NCBI RefSeq assembly: GCF_000689255.1
Contig: NZ_HG964446.1
Span: 511,330 to 575,329, forward strand
DNA from: Mycobacterium triplex
GTDB taxonomy: Bacteria; Actinomycetota; Actinomycetes; Mycobacteriales; Mycobacteriaceae
DNA length: 64,000 nucleotides
Direction: 5' to 3'
Notes under the pieces: model-generated
What the model saw: the letters and a program-made list of their open reading frames with translations, nothing else
What the model was told of the DNA's origin: nothing
Database searches by the model: none
Translations under genes and position numbers: made by a program
Shown: piece after piece, positions 53,624-61,876 of the stretch
Position numbering within the stretch: position 1 is the stretch's first letter
How the letters are laid out: the number at the start of each line of letters is the position of its first letter

Positions 53624-54199
53624 TCAGTGCGGTTCGGCAAGCCTGGCCATCTCGGCGAACATCGATTCGCGCAGTTGCTCCCGGGTCAGATCCTCAAGTC
53701 CGGTCGCCGAGCGCACGAACGGCTCGAACAGTTGCCAACCCAACAACAGGGCGATCGCGTTCGCGGCTCCCAGTCGGGCGCTCGCTTCGCTCTCGTGCTC
53801 GGGTCGGATCCCCTCCAGCAACCTGGCGGCGGCGGGAAAGCTGGACTGCAGTTTGCCGGCCGGGAACCCGTCGAGCAGCGCTCGGGCGATGACCCGCAAA
53901 TGTCGCGAGGTGGCCACCTCGACCTCTTCCTGGGACGCCACGCCGTCGGTCAACTTGGTCAGCTTGGCCGCCAGGTCGTCGAGGACGGCGGCGACGAGCT
54001 TCTCCTTCGTCCCGAAATGGCGAAACACCAGTCCGTGGTTGACGTGAGCCCTGGCGGCGATGTCGCGAATCGACGCCGCGGCCGGGCCGCGCTCGGCGAA
54101 CATCTCGGCGGCGCTGTCCAGGATCGCGGCGGTCACCTCGTCGCGGCCGGTCGGGACGGATTCTTGCGCCGAACCGGGGCTTGCGCTGCGTGTAGTCAC
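53624..54199 (-). CDS. TetR-family regulator with tandem operators
   Basis: The 191-residue protein has a TetR HTH (ASIRDIAARAHVNHGLVFRHF) and C-terminal helical domain. The GTG start at 54199 lies inside the first of two 18-bp palindromes, showing autoregulation. It is codirectional with the P450 112 bases downstream, which it may also control. Confidence 0.86.
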   Translation of the reverse strand: MTTRSASPGSAQESVPTGRDEVTAAILDSAAEMFAERGPAAASIRDIAARAHVNHGLVFRHFGTKEKLVAAVLDDLAAKLTKLTDGVASQEEVEVATSRHLRVIARALLDGFPAGKLQSSFPAAARLLEGIRPEHESEASARLGAANAIALLLGWQLFEPFVRSATGLEDLTREQLRESMFAEMARLAEPH

Positions 54200-54232
54200 G
54201 TGTCTACACTACATTGTAGTCACGTGACTACA
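54191..54232. promoter_or_regulatory. Tandem TetR operators
   Basis: Two 18-bp palindromes, 24 bases centre to centre: 54191-54208 (TGTAGTCACGTGTCTACA, one mismatched pair) and 54215-54232 (TGTAGTCACGTGACTACA, perfect). The first covers the TetR start codon. Confidence 0.7.
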
Positions 54233-54250
54233 GACCTGGGATCGCACGGA

Positions 54251-54316
54251 AAAGCGGGCTTCCTCCAGGGGTTGCTGGTCGAGGGGTGCCAGCAACCTCC
54301 CGAGGAGGCCCGCTTT
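54251..54316. repeat. 66-nt near-perfect long hairpin
   Basis: The outer arms 54251-54265 and 54302-54316 pair over 15 bp (one G-U); the inner arms 54268-54278 and 54289-54299 pair over 11 bp (one G-U). Only a 2+2 base internal loop and a 10-base apical loop interrupt the stem. It lies between the TetR operators and the ketopantoate-reductase-like gene and has no U-tract. Confidence 0.75.
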
Positions 54317-54395
54317 CGCGTGCCCACCCATTTCCAAGGGAGCCGACGTAACCTCGCGCAAGAAACGCGCGGAGCCGACGGAAGGTGGGGCCCGA

Positions 54396-55439
54396 TTGTC
54401 TGCACGAGTTGACCACCGATACGTGATCGTCGGCGCCGGCGCTATCGGCGGGACCGTGGGCGGGGTGCTGGCCCGCGCCGGCACTCCCACGGTGTTGGTT
54501 GCGCGCGGTCGCCATGCCGAAGTGCTGGCCACCGAGGGCATCACCATGCGGACGCCCGACGGAACCTTTCGCGCCGCGGTCACCACGGCCTCGCGGCCCG
54601 AGGACGTTCGGTTGACCGATCGCGACGTCCTGGTATTCGCGACCAAGACCCAACAGCTCGATGCGGCGTTGCAGGACCGGGTGGACCAACGCGTCCACGG
54701 CCCGGACGGCGTGCTGGGCAGCGCCGGCGAGCACCTGCCGGCCATGACCGCCCTCAATGGCGTTGCCGCAGAAGAGAAAGCGTTGCGCTACTTTCGGCGG
54801 GTCTTCGGGATCTGCGTGTGGCTGCCGGCCGTGCATCTGGAACCGGGTGAGGTCGTCGTGCGGGCCTGGCCGGTGGTCGGGCAGTTCCACATCGCGCGGT
54901 GGCCGGCGGCACTGCGCACGCGAGACGACGCCGAGTTGTTGGCGGGGCTCGCGGAATCCTGGACCGCGGCGGGGGTTCGGGTGCGTACGCCCGACGACGT
55001 CGCCCCGTGGAAGTACAACAAGCTGCTGAGCAACCTCGGCAACGCCGTGGGTGCCCTCACCGGCGACGCGGCGGGCGCGGTGGTGGAAGCGGTGCGGCGC
55101 GAAGGCGAAAATGTGTTGCGGCACGCGGGGATCGAGTTCATCTCATTCGAGGTTTCGACGGCCGCCCGCGCGGACGGACCGACGATACGGCCGGTGCCGG
55201 GAACCGCTGCCGGGCCGAGCAATTCCACCTGGCAATCGCTGACCCGCCAGACCGGCAATGTGGAGACCGACTTCCTCAACGGCGAGATCGTCCGGCTGGC
55301 TCACCGGCACGGCATCGCGGCGCCGCTGAACGCCGCGTTGGCCCGCGCCGCCCGGGCAGCAGTGCACAGTGCCCACGGCCCGGGGCGTTATTCGGCCAAG
55401 CAGCTGGCCCACCTGGTGGGAGTCGAGGCCACCGCCTGA
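54396..55439 (+). CDS. 2-dehydropantoate 2-reductase-like (ApbA/PanE) protein
   Basis: The 347-residue protein has the NADP loop YVIVGAGAIGGTVGGVLARAG and the C-terminal helical domain with WKYNKLLSNLGNAVGAL (catalytic Lys region) and NSTWQSLTRQTGNVETDFLNGEI. It reduces 2-oxo acids such as ketopantoate with NADPH, but many paralogues have other substrates. TTG start with GGAAGGTGGG; GTG 54423 is an alternative. A long hairpin lies about 80 bases upstream. Confidence 0.82.
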   Translation: MSARVDHRYVIVGAGAIGGTVGGVLARAGTPTVLVARGRHAEVLATEGITMRTPDGTFRAAVTTASRPEDVRLTDRDVLVFATKTQQLDAALQDRVDQRVHGPDGVLGSAGEHLPAMTALNGVAAEEKALRYFRRVFGICVWLPAVHLEPGEVVVRAWPVVGQFHIARWPAALRTRDDAELLAGLAESWTAAGVRVRTPDDVAPWKYNKLLSNLGNAVGALTGDAAGAVVEAVRREGENVLRHAGIEFISFEVSTAARADGPTIRPVPGTAAGPSNSTWQSLTRQTGNVETDFLNGEIVRLAHRHGIAAPLNAALARAARAAVHSAHGPGRYSAKQLAHLVGVEATA

Positions 55440-55446
55440 CGGCCGA

Positions 55447-56922
55447 TTACCGTGCCAGGCAGGCGGTTTCGTGACCCGTCCAGCGCGCCAGCGTCTGGGC
55501 TGCCGCGGTCCGGTCGGCCGACGAGCCCGCCCAGGCGATGTAGCCGTCGGGACGCACCAACACCGCCGGTCCCTCGTCTGCCCGCTCGACCTGAACGAGT
55601 CCGGCCGCGTCGAACGGGGCCGCGCCGCGTTCGCGAATGAAGACAAAGCCGGGCAGGCGTTGCAGTTGGGTGAGCCGGCCATGCCGCAACGGGATCTGCG
55701 TGGCCCGGGTGCCGACCAACGGGCTCTCGCCGTGCCGGTGCGAATACCGCAGCGTGGTCCCGGCGAAGCCTCCGGCGATCGCATCACGCACCATGGGTAT
55801 GCGAAGCACCCTGGGCGCCAAGATGTTTCGCATTGCACGGGCGACGGGCTGACGCAGTTTGATACCGCGGGCCATCAAGCCGGACTGCAGCAGCACCCGC
55901 TGGCCGATCGGATGACGTTCGTCGTGGTAGGTGTCCAGCACCGCGTCGTCGGCACCGGCGAGCACCGCGTCGATCTTCCACGCGAGGTTGGCCGCATCCT
56001 GGATGCCGGTGTTCATGCCCTGACCGCCCATGGGGGAGTGGACATGGGCGGCGTCGCCGGCCAGAAACACGTGTTCATGCCGGTACTGCCCGACTTGGCG
56101 TTCGTCGCAATGGAATCGGGACTTCCACCCAACCTCGAGCAATTCGGGATCAAGATCCATCGCCCGCGCCAAGATGCCGGCGATCTCGTCGGACTCGACG
56201 GGCACGTTGTCGGGCTGCTGATTCTTGCGGTCCCAGACCATCGCGCGATACCACGACCCGCTGTCGTCGCGGTCGTCGTAAGGGGCCAGGAACGCGAACT
56301 CGTTGCGAGTACTGCCCAGCGTCAGGCCGCCTCCGGTGGGCCCGTGCGCGACCTTCACATCGGCCAGCACGATCGACGACATGATCGTGCGCCCGGGGAA
56401 GTCCGCACCCACCAGGGCGCGAACCGTGCTGTGCGCGCCGTCGGCGCCGATCAGATACGTTGCCCGCCACCGGGTCTGCTCGCTCGCGCCGTCGCCGTTT
56501 GGTCGTGCGACCACGGTCACGCCGTCGGCGTCCTGGTCGAGTCCGATGACTTCGACGCCGCGCCGGATGTCGGCACCCTGCGCGACGGCGTAATCGGCCA
56601 GCGCCCGATCGACATTGGTCTGCGGCGTGATCATCGCGAATCGGTAGGGCGAATCGAGGTGGGTGAGGTCGATGCGGGCCCCGCCGAAAATCGTGACTCC
56701 CGGCGCTCGATGGGAGCGTGCCAACAGATCCTCGGCGAGCCCCCGGGCGTCGAGGACCTCCAGCGTGCGGGCCATGGTGGCGAAAGCACGGCTGGACGGG
56801 TTGAGGGTGGGCCAGCGTTCCAGAACGGTGACCGAGCGGCCCGCGCGCGCAAGGTCACCGGCGGCGGTCAGCCCCGTCGGCCCGGCGCCGACGACGACGA
56901 CATCGACGCGGTGGATGGTCAT
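55447..56922 (-). CDS. FAD-dependent aromatic-ring or rifampicin-type monooxygenase
   Basis: From ATG 56922 the protein has 491 residues, a class A flavoprotein hydroxylase. It has VVVGAGPTGLTAAGDLARAG, GADGAHSTVRALVG and GDAAHVHSPMGGQGMNTGIQDA, followed by a short thioredoxin-like C-terminal region. Relatives include rifampicin monooxygenases and polyketide hydroxylases. It overlaps the small upstream gene by 4 bases; the open frame to 57123 is inside that gene. Confidence 0.86.
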   Translation of the reverse strand: MTIHRVDVVVVGAGPTGLTAAGDLARAGRSVTVLERWPTLNPSSRAFATMARTLEVLDARGLAEDLLARSHRAPGVTIFGGARIDLTHLDSPYRFAMITPQTNVDRALADYAVAQGADIRRGVEVIGLDQDADGVTVVARPNGDGASEQTRWRATYLIGADGAHSTVRALVGADFPGRTIMSSIVLADVKVAHGPTGGGLTLGSTRNEFAFLAPYDDRDDSGSWYRAMVWDRKNQQPDNVPVESDEIAGILARAMDLDPELLEVGWKSRFHCDERQVGQYRHEHVFLAGDAAHVHSPMGGQGMNTGIQDAANLAWKIDAVLAGADDAVLDTYHDERHPIGQRVLLQSGLMARGIKLRQPVARAMRNILAPRVLRIPMVRDAIAGGFAGTTLRYSHRHGESPLVGTRATQIPLRHGRLTQLQRLPGFVFIRERGAAPFDAAGLVQVERADEGPAVLVRPDGYIAWAGSSADRTAAAQTLARWTGHETACLAR

Positions 56923-57326
56923 CGCGCCATCGCTTCCGGGTGCGGGTACCAGCGGCGGATGTCGTCGGGCGTCGCCACGGCTGCGCGATTGAAGACGAAG
57001 CGGCAGCCGGGCTGTGCGGTGTGCGCGGCATTGACGATCGACTCGAACAGCAGCGTGTTGCTGGCGACCAGCCGGATGCCGGCGCCGATGAGCACCGCGT
57101 CGTAGCGCTTGGCGTTGAGCCATTTGCGGGCTTTGTCCACTCCCGCCTCCCCGAACGCGATCAGGCAGTTGTCGACCCGGTAGCCCGCGTCCCGCAGCGC
57201 GGCGACGTTGTCGTTGTTGGCGGTGCGCAGCTTCTCCCGCGAAAGGCCGGGAAATTGCGCGAAGTCGGGTGAGGAGTAGTTGATCACGTCGGGATCGAGC
57301 CCGATCTGGATCGCCGTGACGGTCAT
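56919..57326 (-). CDS. Conserved hypothetical protein coupled to the FAD monooxygenase
   Basis: ATG 57326 gives 135 residues starting MTVTAIQIGLDPDVINYSSP. It contains DKARKWLNAKRYDAVLIGAGIRL and VNAAHTAQPGCRFVFN. It looks like a small soluble alpha/beta protein; no family assigned. It is the first gene of an operon with the monooxygenase and lies beside two TTCAACA-type operators. Confidence 0.65.
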   Translation of the reverse strand: MTVTAIQIGLDPDVINYSSPDFAQFPGLSREKLRTANNDNVAALRDAGYRVDNCLIAFGEAGVDKARKWLNAKRYDAVLIGAGIRLVASNTLLFESIVNAAHTAQPGCRFVFNRAAVATPDDIRRWYPHPEAMAR

Positions 57327-57344
57327 GGTCGCACCCCCGAATGA

Positions 57345-57409
57345 TGAGTTCAACAACTGTTGAACTCAGACGCTAGACCCCGGTGCGGCCCATGTCAACA
57401 GCTGTTGAA
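57345..57409. promoter_or_regulatory. Two TetR operator sites between divergent genes
   Basis: Site 1 (57345-57368) has 11-bp arms TGAGTTCAACA / TGTTGAACTCA around AC. Site 2 (57394-57409) is GTCAACAGCTGTTGAA with a perfect 14-bp palindrome core. Shared core: TTCAACA-NN-TGTTGAA, centres 45 bases apart. They lie 19 bases from the minus-strand operon start and 14 bases from the TetR start. Confidence 0.72.
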
Positions 57410-57422
57410 TACACTGGGCATC

Positions 57423-57980
57423 ATGCCGGCGAAAGTCCGCGATGGAGAAACCACCCGGTCGACGATCTTGGCGACCGCGCGGTCGCAGTTCGGAGATCTG
57501 GGGTTCGAACGGACCACCATCCGTTCCATCGCCTCGGCGGCGGGCGTCGACCCGGCGCTGGTGATGCACTACTTCGGCAGTAAGGCGGAGCTGTTCGCGG
57601 CAGCCTCCCGGATCGACGTCAAATTCCCCGATCTGTCGCAGATCGCGCCCGACCAGATCGCCGATGTGCTGGTGCCGATGTTCGTTGCCGTCTGGGGACC
57701 GCACGGACCGTTTCTGCCGTTGCTGCGCTCGGCCGCGACCAACCGGGGCGCCGCGGAAGCGCTCGTCGAGGTCTTCGTCGACCAGGTGGCGCCGGCCCTG
57801 GCGGCCGTCGTCCCCGATCGCGCCCCCGAACGTGCCGCGCTGCTGGGGTCGCAACTGCTCGGCCTGGCGGTGGCCCGCAACATCCTGTGCCTGCCGCCGC
57901 TGGCCGACATGGACGACGCCCAGCTCGTCGAATGGCTGCGACCCGTGTTCGCGCACTACCTCGCCGATCCGGCACCATGA
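57423..57980 (+). CDS. TetR-family regulator divergent from the monooxygenase operon
   Basis: ATG 57423 gives 185 residues: TetR HTH (TIRSIASAAGVDPALVMHYF) and a TetR_C domain typical of actinobacterial repressors (LVEVFVDQVAPALAAVVPDRAPERAALLGSQLLGLAVARNI, in part). Two palindromic sites in front suggest it represses itself and the divergent FAD monooxygenase operon. The frame upstream to 57360 lies within the operators. Confidence 0.87.
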   Translation: MPAKVRDGETTRSTILATARSQFGDLGFERTTIRSIASAAGVDPALVMHYFGSKAELFAAASRIDVKFPDLSQIAPDQIADVLVPMFVAVWGPHGPFLPLLRSAATNRGAAEALVEVFVDQVAPALAAVVPDRAPERAALLGSQLLGLAVARNILCLPPLADMDDAQLVEWLRPVFAHYLADPAP

Positions 57981-57984
57981 TCTG

Positions 57985-58407
57985 ATGCATCCCTTCCGGA
58001 AGGCGGTCGAGGACCGCGACGAGGCGGCCATCCAGGCATTGCTGGCCGATGACGTGGTGTTCACCAGCCCGGTGGCGTTCAAGCCGTACGTCGGCAAGCC
58101 GATCACCGCGGCGATTCTGCGTGGCGTGCTGCGCATCTTCGAGGGTTTCCGCTACGTCCGTGAGATCTCGGGCGCCGACGGTCGCGACCACGCGCTGATC
58201 TTCGAGACCGGCATCGCCGGTGTGCCGGGCGTAAAGCTCACCGGCTGCGACTTCCTGCATTTCGACGAGAGCGGCCTGATCGACGAGTTCACGGTGATGG
58301 TGCGTCCGCTGTCGGGTGCCACGGCGCTAGCCGAAGCGATGGGTGCCCAGTTCGAGCGCATTCAGCGGGAGGCCGTGGAGTTGGCCGAGAAGTTCGCCAC
58401 CGCCTGA
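57985..58407 (+). CDS. SnoaL/NTF2-like protein
   Basis: A 140-residue protein beginning MHPFRKAVEDRDEAAIQALL, with VVFTSPVAFKPYVGK and LIDEFTVMVRPLSG, the cone-shaped NTF2-like fold of SnoaL-type proteins. It may bind or isomerise a small hydrophobic molecule; no catalytic residues can be assigned. ATG lies 4 bases after the TetR stop, likely cotranscribed. Confidence 0.75.
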   Translation: MHPFRKAVEDRDEAAIQALLADDVVFTSPVAFKPYVGKPITAAILRGVLRIFEGFRYVREISGADGRDHALIFETGIAGVPGVKLTGCDFLHFDESGLIDEFTVMVRPLSGATALAEAMGAQFERIQREAVELAEKFATA

Positions 58408-58415
58408 CGGCCGCG

Positions 58416-58928
58416 TTATTCGACGACGCGGAGGATCCCGACGCGTCCGGCCTCGGCTTCGCGGCGCAGCACGGAGGTGGCCAGGTCGAATTTCACGCCC
58501 GCAATCGTCTCGTTGACCAACGGGTTGCCGGTCCACCAGGTGATGCGGCATACCCGGTGCGTGATCCGCCATCCGCCGCCGGTACGCACCAGCGAGTCGT
58601 CGTACCAGCCGCTGCCGTCCCAGAGCGGGTCGCCGTCGGTGGCCTTGCGCAGCAGGCGCCAGCTGCCGTTGCAGAAGCTGTGCGCGCGGTCCCCCTCGAC
58701 CTGCACGACATGGGTGGACATCGTGTGCTGGGTGGCATCGAAAGGATCGTGGAACGCCGCGAAGTCGGACTTGAACTGCTCGAGATCCGTCCAGCGCGAC
58801 GTCGGGCCGTAGTCGGCTTCCACGTCCGCGGCGAAGATCCGGTCGAACAGTTCCCATCGCTGGGAGTCGACGGCCAGCCCGTACAGGTTCACCAATTGCG
58901 TGATCGTCACCACGTCGCTGTCGGTCAT
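58416..58928 (-). CDS. SnoaL-like (NTF2-fold) domain protein
   Basis: ATG 58928 gives 170 residues: VTITQLVNLYGLAVDSQRWELFDRIFAADVEADY is the start of the SnoaL_4-type polyketide-cyclase-like fold, with HTMSTHVVQVEGDRAHSFC and GGWRITHRVCRITWWTGN. Members include ring-hydroxylating dioxygenase small-subunit relatives. Function unknown. The frame to 59051 is not used. Confidence 0.78.
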   Translation of the reverse strand: MTDSDVVTITQLVNLYGLAVDSQRWELFDRIFAADVEADYGPTSRWTDLEQFKSDFAAFHDPFDATQHTMSTHVVQVEGDRAHSFCNGSWRLLRKATDGDPLWDGSGWYDDSLVRTGGGWRITHRVCRITWWTGNPLVNETIAGVKFDLATSVLRREAEAGRVGILRVVE

Positions 58929-59010
58929 GGTTCTCCGATAGTAAGGGGCACAAACGGCGGCGCCGCCGCGTTGCGATACGCAGGTGGGCCAAGCGCGAAG
59001 GGAGACGCGG

Positions 59011-59892
59011 GTGAAGATTCGCTTCGGGGTTGGACTGGCTGCGAACAGCACGCCCGATCAGCTCGCCGGCATCGTCGATCATTTGGAGAACAGCGGGGTC
59101 GATTCGCTGTGGTTCTCCGAGCTGGTCTACGCCCCCACGGTGGATCCCGTCGTGGGCATGGCGTACGCGCTCGCCCGGACGACCCGGTTGAAGGTGGGCA
59201 CGTCGGTGGCGGTGCTGCCGGGCCGCCATCCGGTGCTGGTGGCCAAACAGCTGGCGTCGCTGGCGGCCATCGCACCCAAGCGGGTGCTTCCGGCCTTCGG
59301 TTTGCGGTCGGCGATACCGGCCGAGCGCGAGCTGTTCGAGGTGCCTGACGGAGAGCGGGCCGCGGTGTTCGACGAATCGCTGCGGGTACTGCGTTGGGCG
59401 CTGGCCGAGGACTCGGCCGGTTACAGCGGCCGCTACTTTTCCGTCAGCGGGGCAGTGATCACGCCGAAACCGTCTCCGCCACTGGACATTTGGCTGGGCG
59501 GATCGGCGCCGGCGGCATTTCGGCGCATCGGTAGGCTGGCCGATGGCTGGTTGGGCAGCTTTCTGACGCCGGATGAGGCGCGCGCCGGGCGCGAGGCGAT
59601 CGAGCGGGCCGCGGAGCAGGCCGGCCGGCAGATCGAGCCGGACCACTTCGGCATTTCGCTGGGCGTCGCGGACGGCGAGTTGTCGCCGGAGTTGGTCGCC
59701 GCGGCCCGCCGGCGTCGCCCCGACGTCGACCCCGCCGACCTGATCGCCGCCAGCTGGGATCAGCTACATCGGCAGCTGGACGCCTACCTGGATGCCGGAT
59801 TGACGAAGTTCGTCATCCGGCCCGCCGGCGGCGGGGCACCGGACGGCTTCATCGACCGCTTCGTCGCCGAGCTGGCCGGGCGGCAGAACTGA
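59011..59892 (+). CDS. LLM-class (luciferase-like) flavin or F420 oxidoreductase
   Basis: From GTG 59011 the protein has 293 residues: VKIRFGVGLAANSTPDQL, GVDSLWFSELVYAPTVDPV, LKVGTSVAVLPGRHPVLVAKQ and LDIWLGGSAPAAFRRIGRLADGW are typical of the TIM-barrel F420-dependent oxidoreductases of mycobacteria. Substrate unknown. ATG 58984 is possible upstream but precedes the fold. Confidence 0.84.
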   Translation: MKIRFGVGLAANSTPDQLAGIVDHLENSGVDSLWFSELVYAPTVDPVVGMAYALARTTRLKVGTSVAVLPGRHPVLVAKQLASLAAIAPKRVLPAFGLRSAIPAERELFEVPDGERAAVFDESLRVLRWALAEDSAGYSGRYFSVSGAVITPKPSPPLDIWLGGSAPAAFRRIGRLADGWLGSFLTPDEARAGREAIERAAEQAGRQIEPDHFGISLGVADGELSPELVAAARRRRPDVDPADLIAASWDQLHRQLDAYLDAGLTKFVIRPAGGGAPDGFIDRFVAELAGRQN

Positions 59893-59917
59893 GGGCGGTG
59901 CCGCTTACGCTCGAGAA

Positions 59918-60637
59918 GTGACGATCCCTTACGACGCGGCACTGCGCGACCGGATTCGCGACCATCTCGCGAGCCATGACCGTCGCGTGGTCACCGATCC
60001 GACCAAGCGACACGCGGCCGTCGCGGTGGTGCTGGTTGATTCGGAGGTAGGGGAGGACCGCGTCGATCCGGTGTTTGTCCCGGACTGGAACGCCGGTCGA
60101 CCGATGCCGGCAGCCGATCTGGACGGCCGCATGGTCGACGTCTCGGGGGGCGCGGCATTTCTGCTGTGCCGCAGGGCATCTCGCCTCACCTCGCACGCGG
60201 CGCAGTGGGCACTTCCGGGCGGGCGGCTCGACGCGGGCGAGACAGCCGTCGACGCGGCATTGCGGGAACTGCGCGAAGAGGTGCGGATCGCATTGCCCGG
60301 CTCGTCGGTGCTGGGCCTGCTCGACGACTATCCGACGCGATCCGGGTACGTCATCACACCGGTGGTGATCTGGGGAGGCGGACGGCTCGATCCCGACCCG
60401 GCCCCCGACGAGGTCGTGGCCGTATACCGGGTGGGGCTCCATCAGTTGCAGCGCGATGACTCGCCGCGGTTCATCAAGATCGAGGAGAGCCCGCGACCGG
60501 TGGTGCAGATCCCGTTGGGAAATGACCTCATCCACGCACCGACCGGCGCGGTGTTGTTGCAGCTGCGGTGGTTGTGCCTGGAAGGACGCCACGATTCGGT
60601 CGACCACCTCGAGCAACCGGTATTCGCGTGGAAGTAG
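59918..60637 (+). CDS. NUDIX hydrolase
   Basis: The 239-residue protein has a complete NUDIX box, GGRLDAGETAVDAALRELREE, which binds the metal of a nucleoside-diphosphate-X hydrolase, and PVVIWGGGRLDPDPAPDEV. Layout resembles CoA pyrophosphatases (NudL-like). The start ATG/GTG lies 25 bases after the LLM gene, likely cotranscribed. Confidence 0.85.
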   Translation: MTIPYDAALRDRIRDHLASHDRRVVTDPTKRHAAVAVVLVDSEVGEDRVDPVFVPDWNAGRPMPAADLDGRMVDVSGGAAFLLCRRASRLTSHAAQWALPGGRLDAGETAVDAALRELREEVRIALPGSSVLGLLDDYPTRSGYVITPVVIWGGGRLDPDPAPDEVVAVYRVGLHQLQRDDSPRFIKIEESPRPVVQIPLGNDLIHAPTGAVLLQLRWLCLEGRHDSVDHLEQPVFAWK

Positions 60638-61714
60638 TTAGCCGACAACCTCTTTGGCAGCCGACTGAGCAACGAGCGGCCGACTCGGAATGCGCTCACG
60701 CAGAATCGGGGCGACGTCAGCCTGAATCAGTTCCAGGCTGCGACGCTGCTGGCCGGCCGTGATGCCGTCGGTATCGGCGGACAGGTGCATCACTTCGTGG
60801 CCGAGCTGCTCGTGGTAGCGACCCACCTTGTCGATCACCTGCTCGGGACTGCCCACCAATGCGGAGCTTCGCTCGACGAAATCCTCGATCGAGTCGAACA
60901 CCACCGGGGCCCCGGCGCGGCGCGCGAATGCCAGGCGCGCCTCGAACATCGGCCGGTAGGCCGCCACCGCTTCCTGCGACGTTCGGGCCAGGTAAAACCC
61001 CGCGGTTCCGGCGCCCACCAAGGCATCCTCGGGGCGGTGTCCGTAGCACTCCCAGCGCTGTCGGTAATGGCGCACCAGCTCCGCGTACGGCTCGACGGGG
61101 TTGATGACATTGGCGGAGAAGATCGGATCACCGTGACGAGCCGCGAGGTCGACGGAGTCCCTGCTGGTGGCGCTGCCATGCCAGATCCGGATCCGCTGCT
61201 GCAGCGGCCGGGGCAGTGTCTTGGCGTTGACCAGAGGCGGCCGAAACCTGCCCGACCACGTCACGTTGTCGCTCTCCCACAGCAGCCGAAACAGCTCGTA
61301 ACCTTCGCGATTGCGGTCCCACTGGTCTTCGGCCGTCACGTGAAACAACTGGGCCTGCGCCGCCCCGTTGCCCTTGCCGATGATCAGCTCGAGGCGCCCG
61401 CCGGACAGGTTGTCGAGCGTGGAGTAGTCCTCGAATGCGCGGACCGGATCAAGCAAGCTCAACGTCGTAACCCCGGTGAACAGACTGATTTTCGAGGTGC
61501 GTGCCGCGATGTGGCTCAGCACCACCGGGGGCGACGACGAGATGAACGGATCCTCGTGGCGCTCGCCCACCGCAAAGCCGTCGAAACCGAGCTCCTCGGC
61601 GAGCACCGCCTTGTCGAGCACATCGCGCAACCGCTCGGCCGGGCTGAGCTGTTTGCCCGAAACAGCATCCGGAACATGCGTGATCAGCGTTATCAGCAGG
61701 AATTTCATCGACAT
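60638..61714 (-). CDS. LLM-class flavin-dependent oxidoreductase (bacterial luciferase-like)
   Basis: The 358-residue protein is a TIM-barrel luciferase-like monooxygenase: AEELGFDGFAVGERHEDPFISSSP, ISLFTGVTTLSLLDPVRAFEDYSTLDNLSGGRLEL (in part) and RPLQQRIRIWHGSATSRDSV. Members use FMNH2 and oxygen. Substrate unknown. The start could be ATG 61714 or the next ATG two codons in. It converges with the NUDIX gene with no gap. Confidence 0.84.
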   Translation of the reverse strand: MSMKFLLITLITHVPDAVSGKQLSPAERLRDVLDKAVLAEELGFDGFAVGERHEDPFISSSPPVVLSHIAARTSKISLFTGVTTLSLLDPVRAFEDYSTLDNLSGGRLELIIGKGNGAAQAQLFHVTAEDQWDRNREGYELFRLLWESDNVTWSGRFRPPLVNAKTLPRPLQQRIRIWHGSATSRDSVDLAARHGDPIFSANVINPVEPYAELVRHYRQRWECYGHRPEDALVGAGTAGFYLARTSQEAVAAYRPMFEARLAFARRAGAPVVFDSIEDFVERSSALVGSPEQVIDKVGRYHEQLGHEVMHLSADTDGITAGQQRRSLELIQADVAPILRERIPSRPLVAQSAAKEVVG

Positions 61715-61876
61715 ATAGGAACCGATTGGTGCCCGACTTCATTCCACCCGGGCGGCCGTATCGAAAACGCGAAGACCTATCCAGCGTGCGCAAAAAGGCG
61801 AAATCGGGCTAGCCAGACACCGATGCCGGGGGCAATATAGCGAGCGACCTTGCCGGTGACATATTCAGGAGTGCCC

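Noticed and set aside
53378..54412. 344-codon plus-strand open frame spanning the TetR gene and its operators
   Set aside because: Runs antisense through a clear TetR gene and across regulatory palindromes and the hairpin; no motif.
55369..57105. 578-codon plus-strand open frame
   Set aside because: Antisense to the FAD monooxygenase, which has complete family motifs; the open frame reflects high GC at third positions.
58327..59646. 439-codon minus-strand open frame
   Set aside because: Arg/Pro-rich shadow across the SnoaL-like and LLM genes; no domain.
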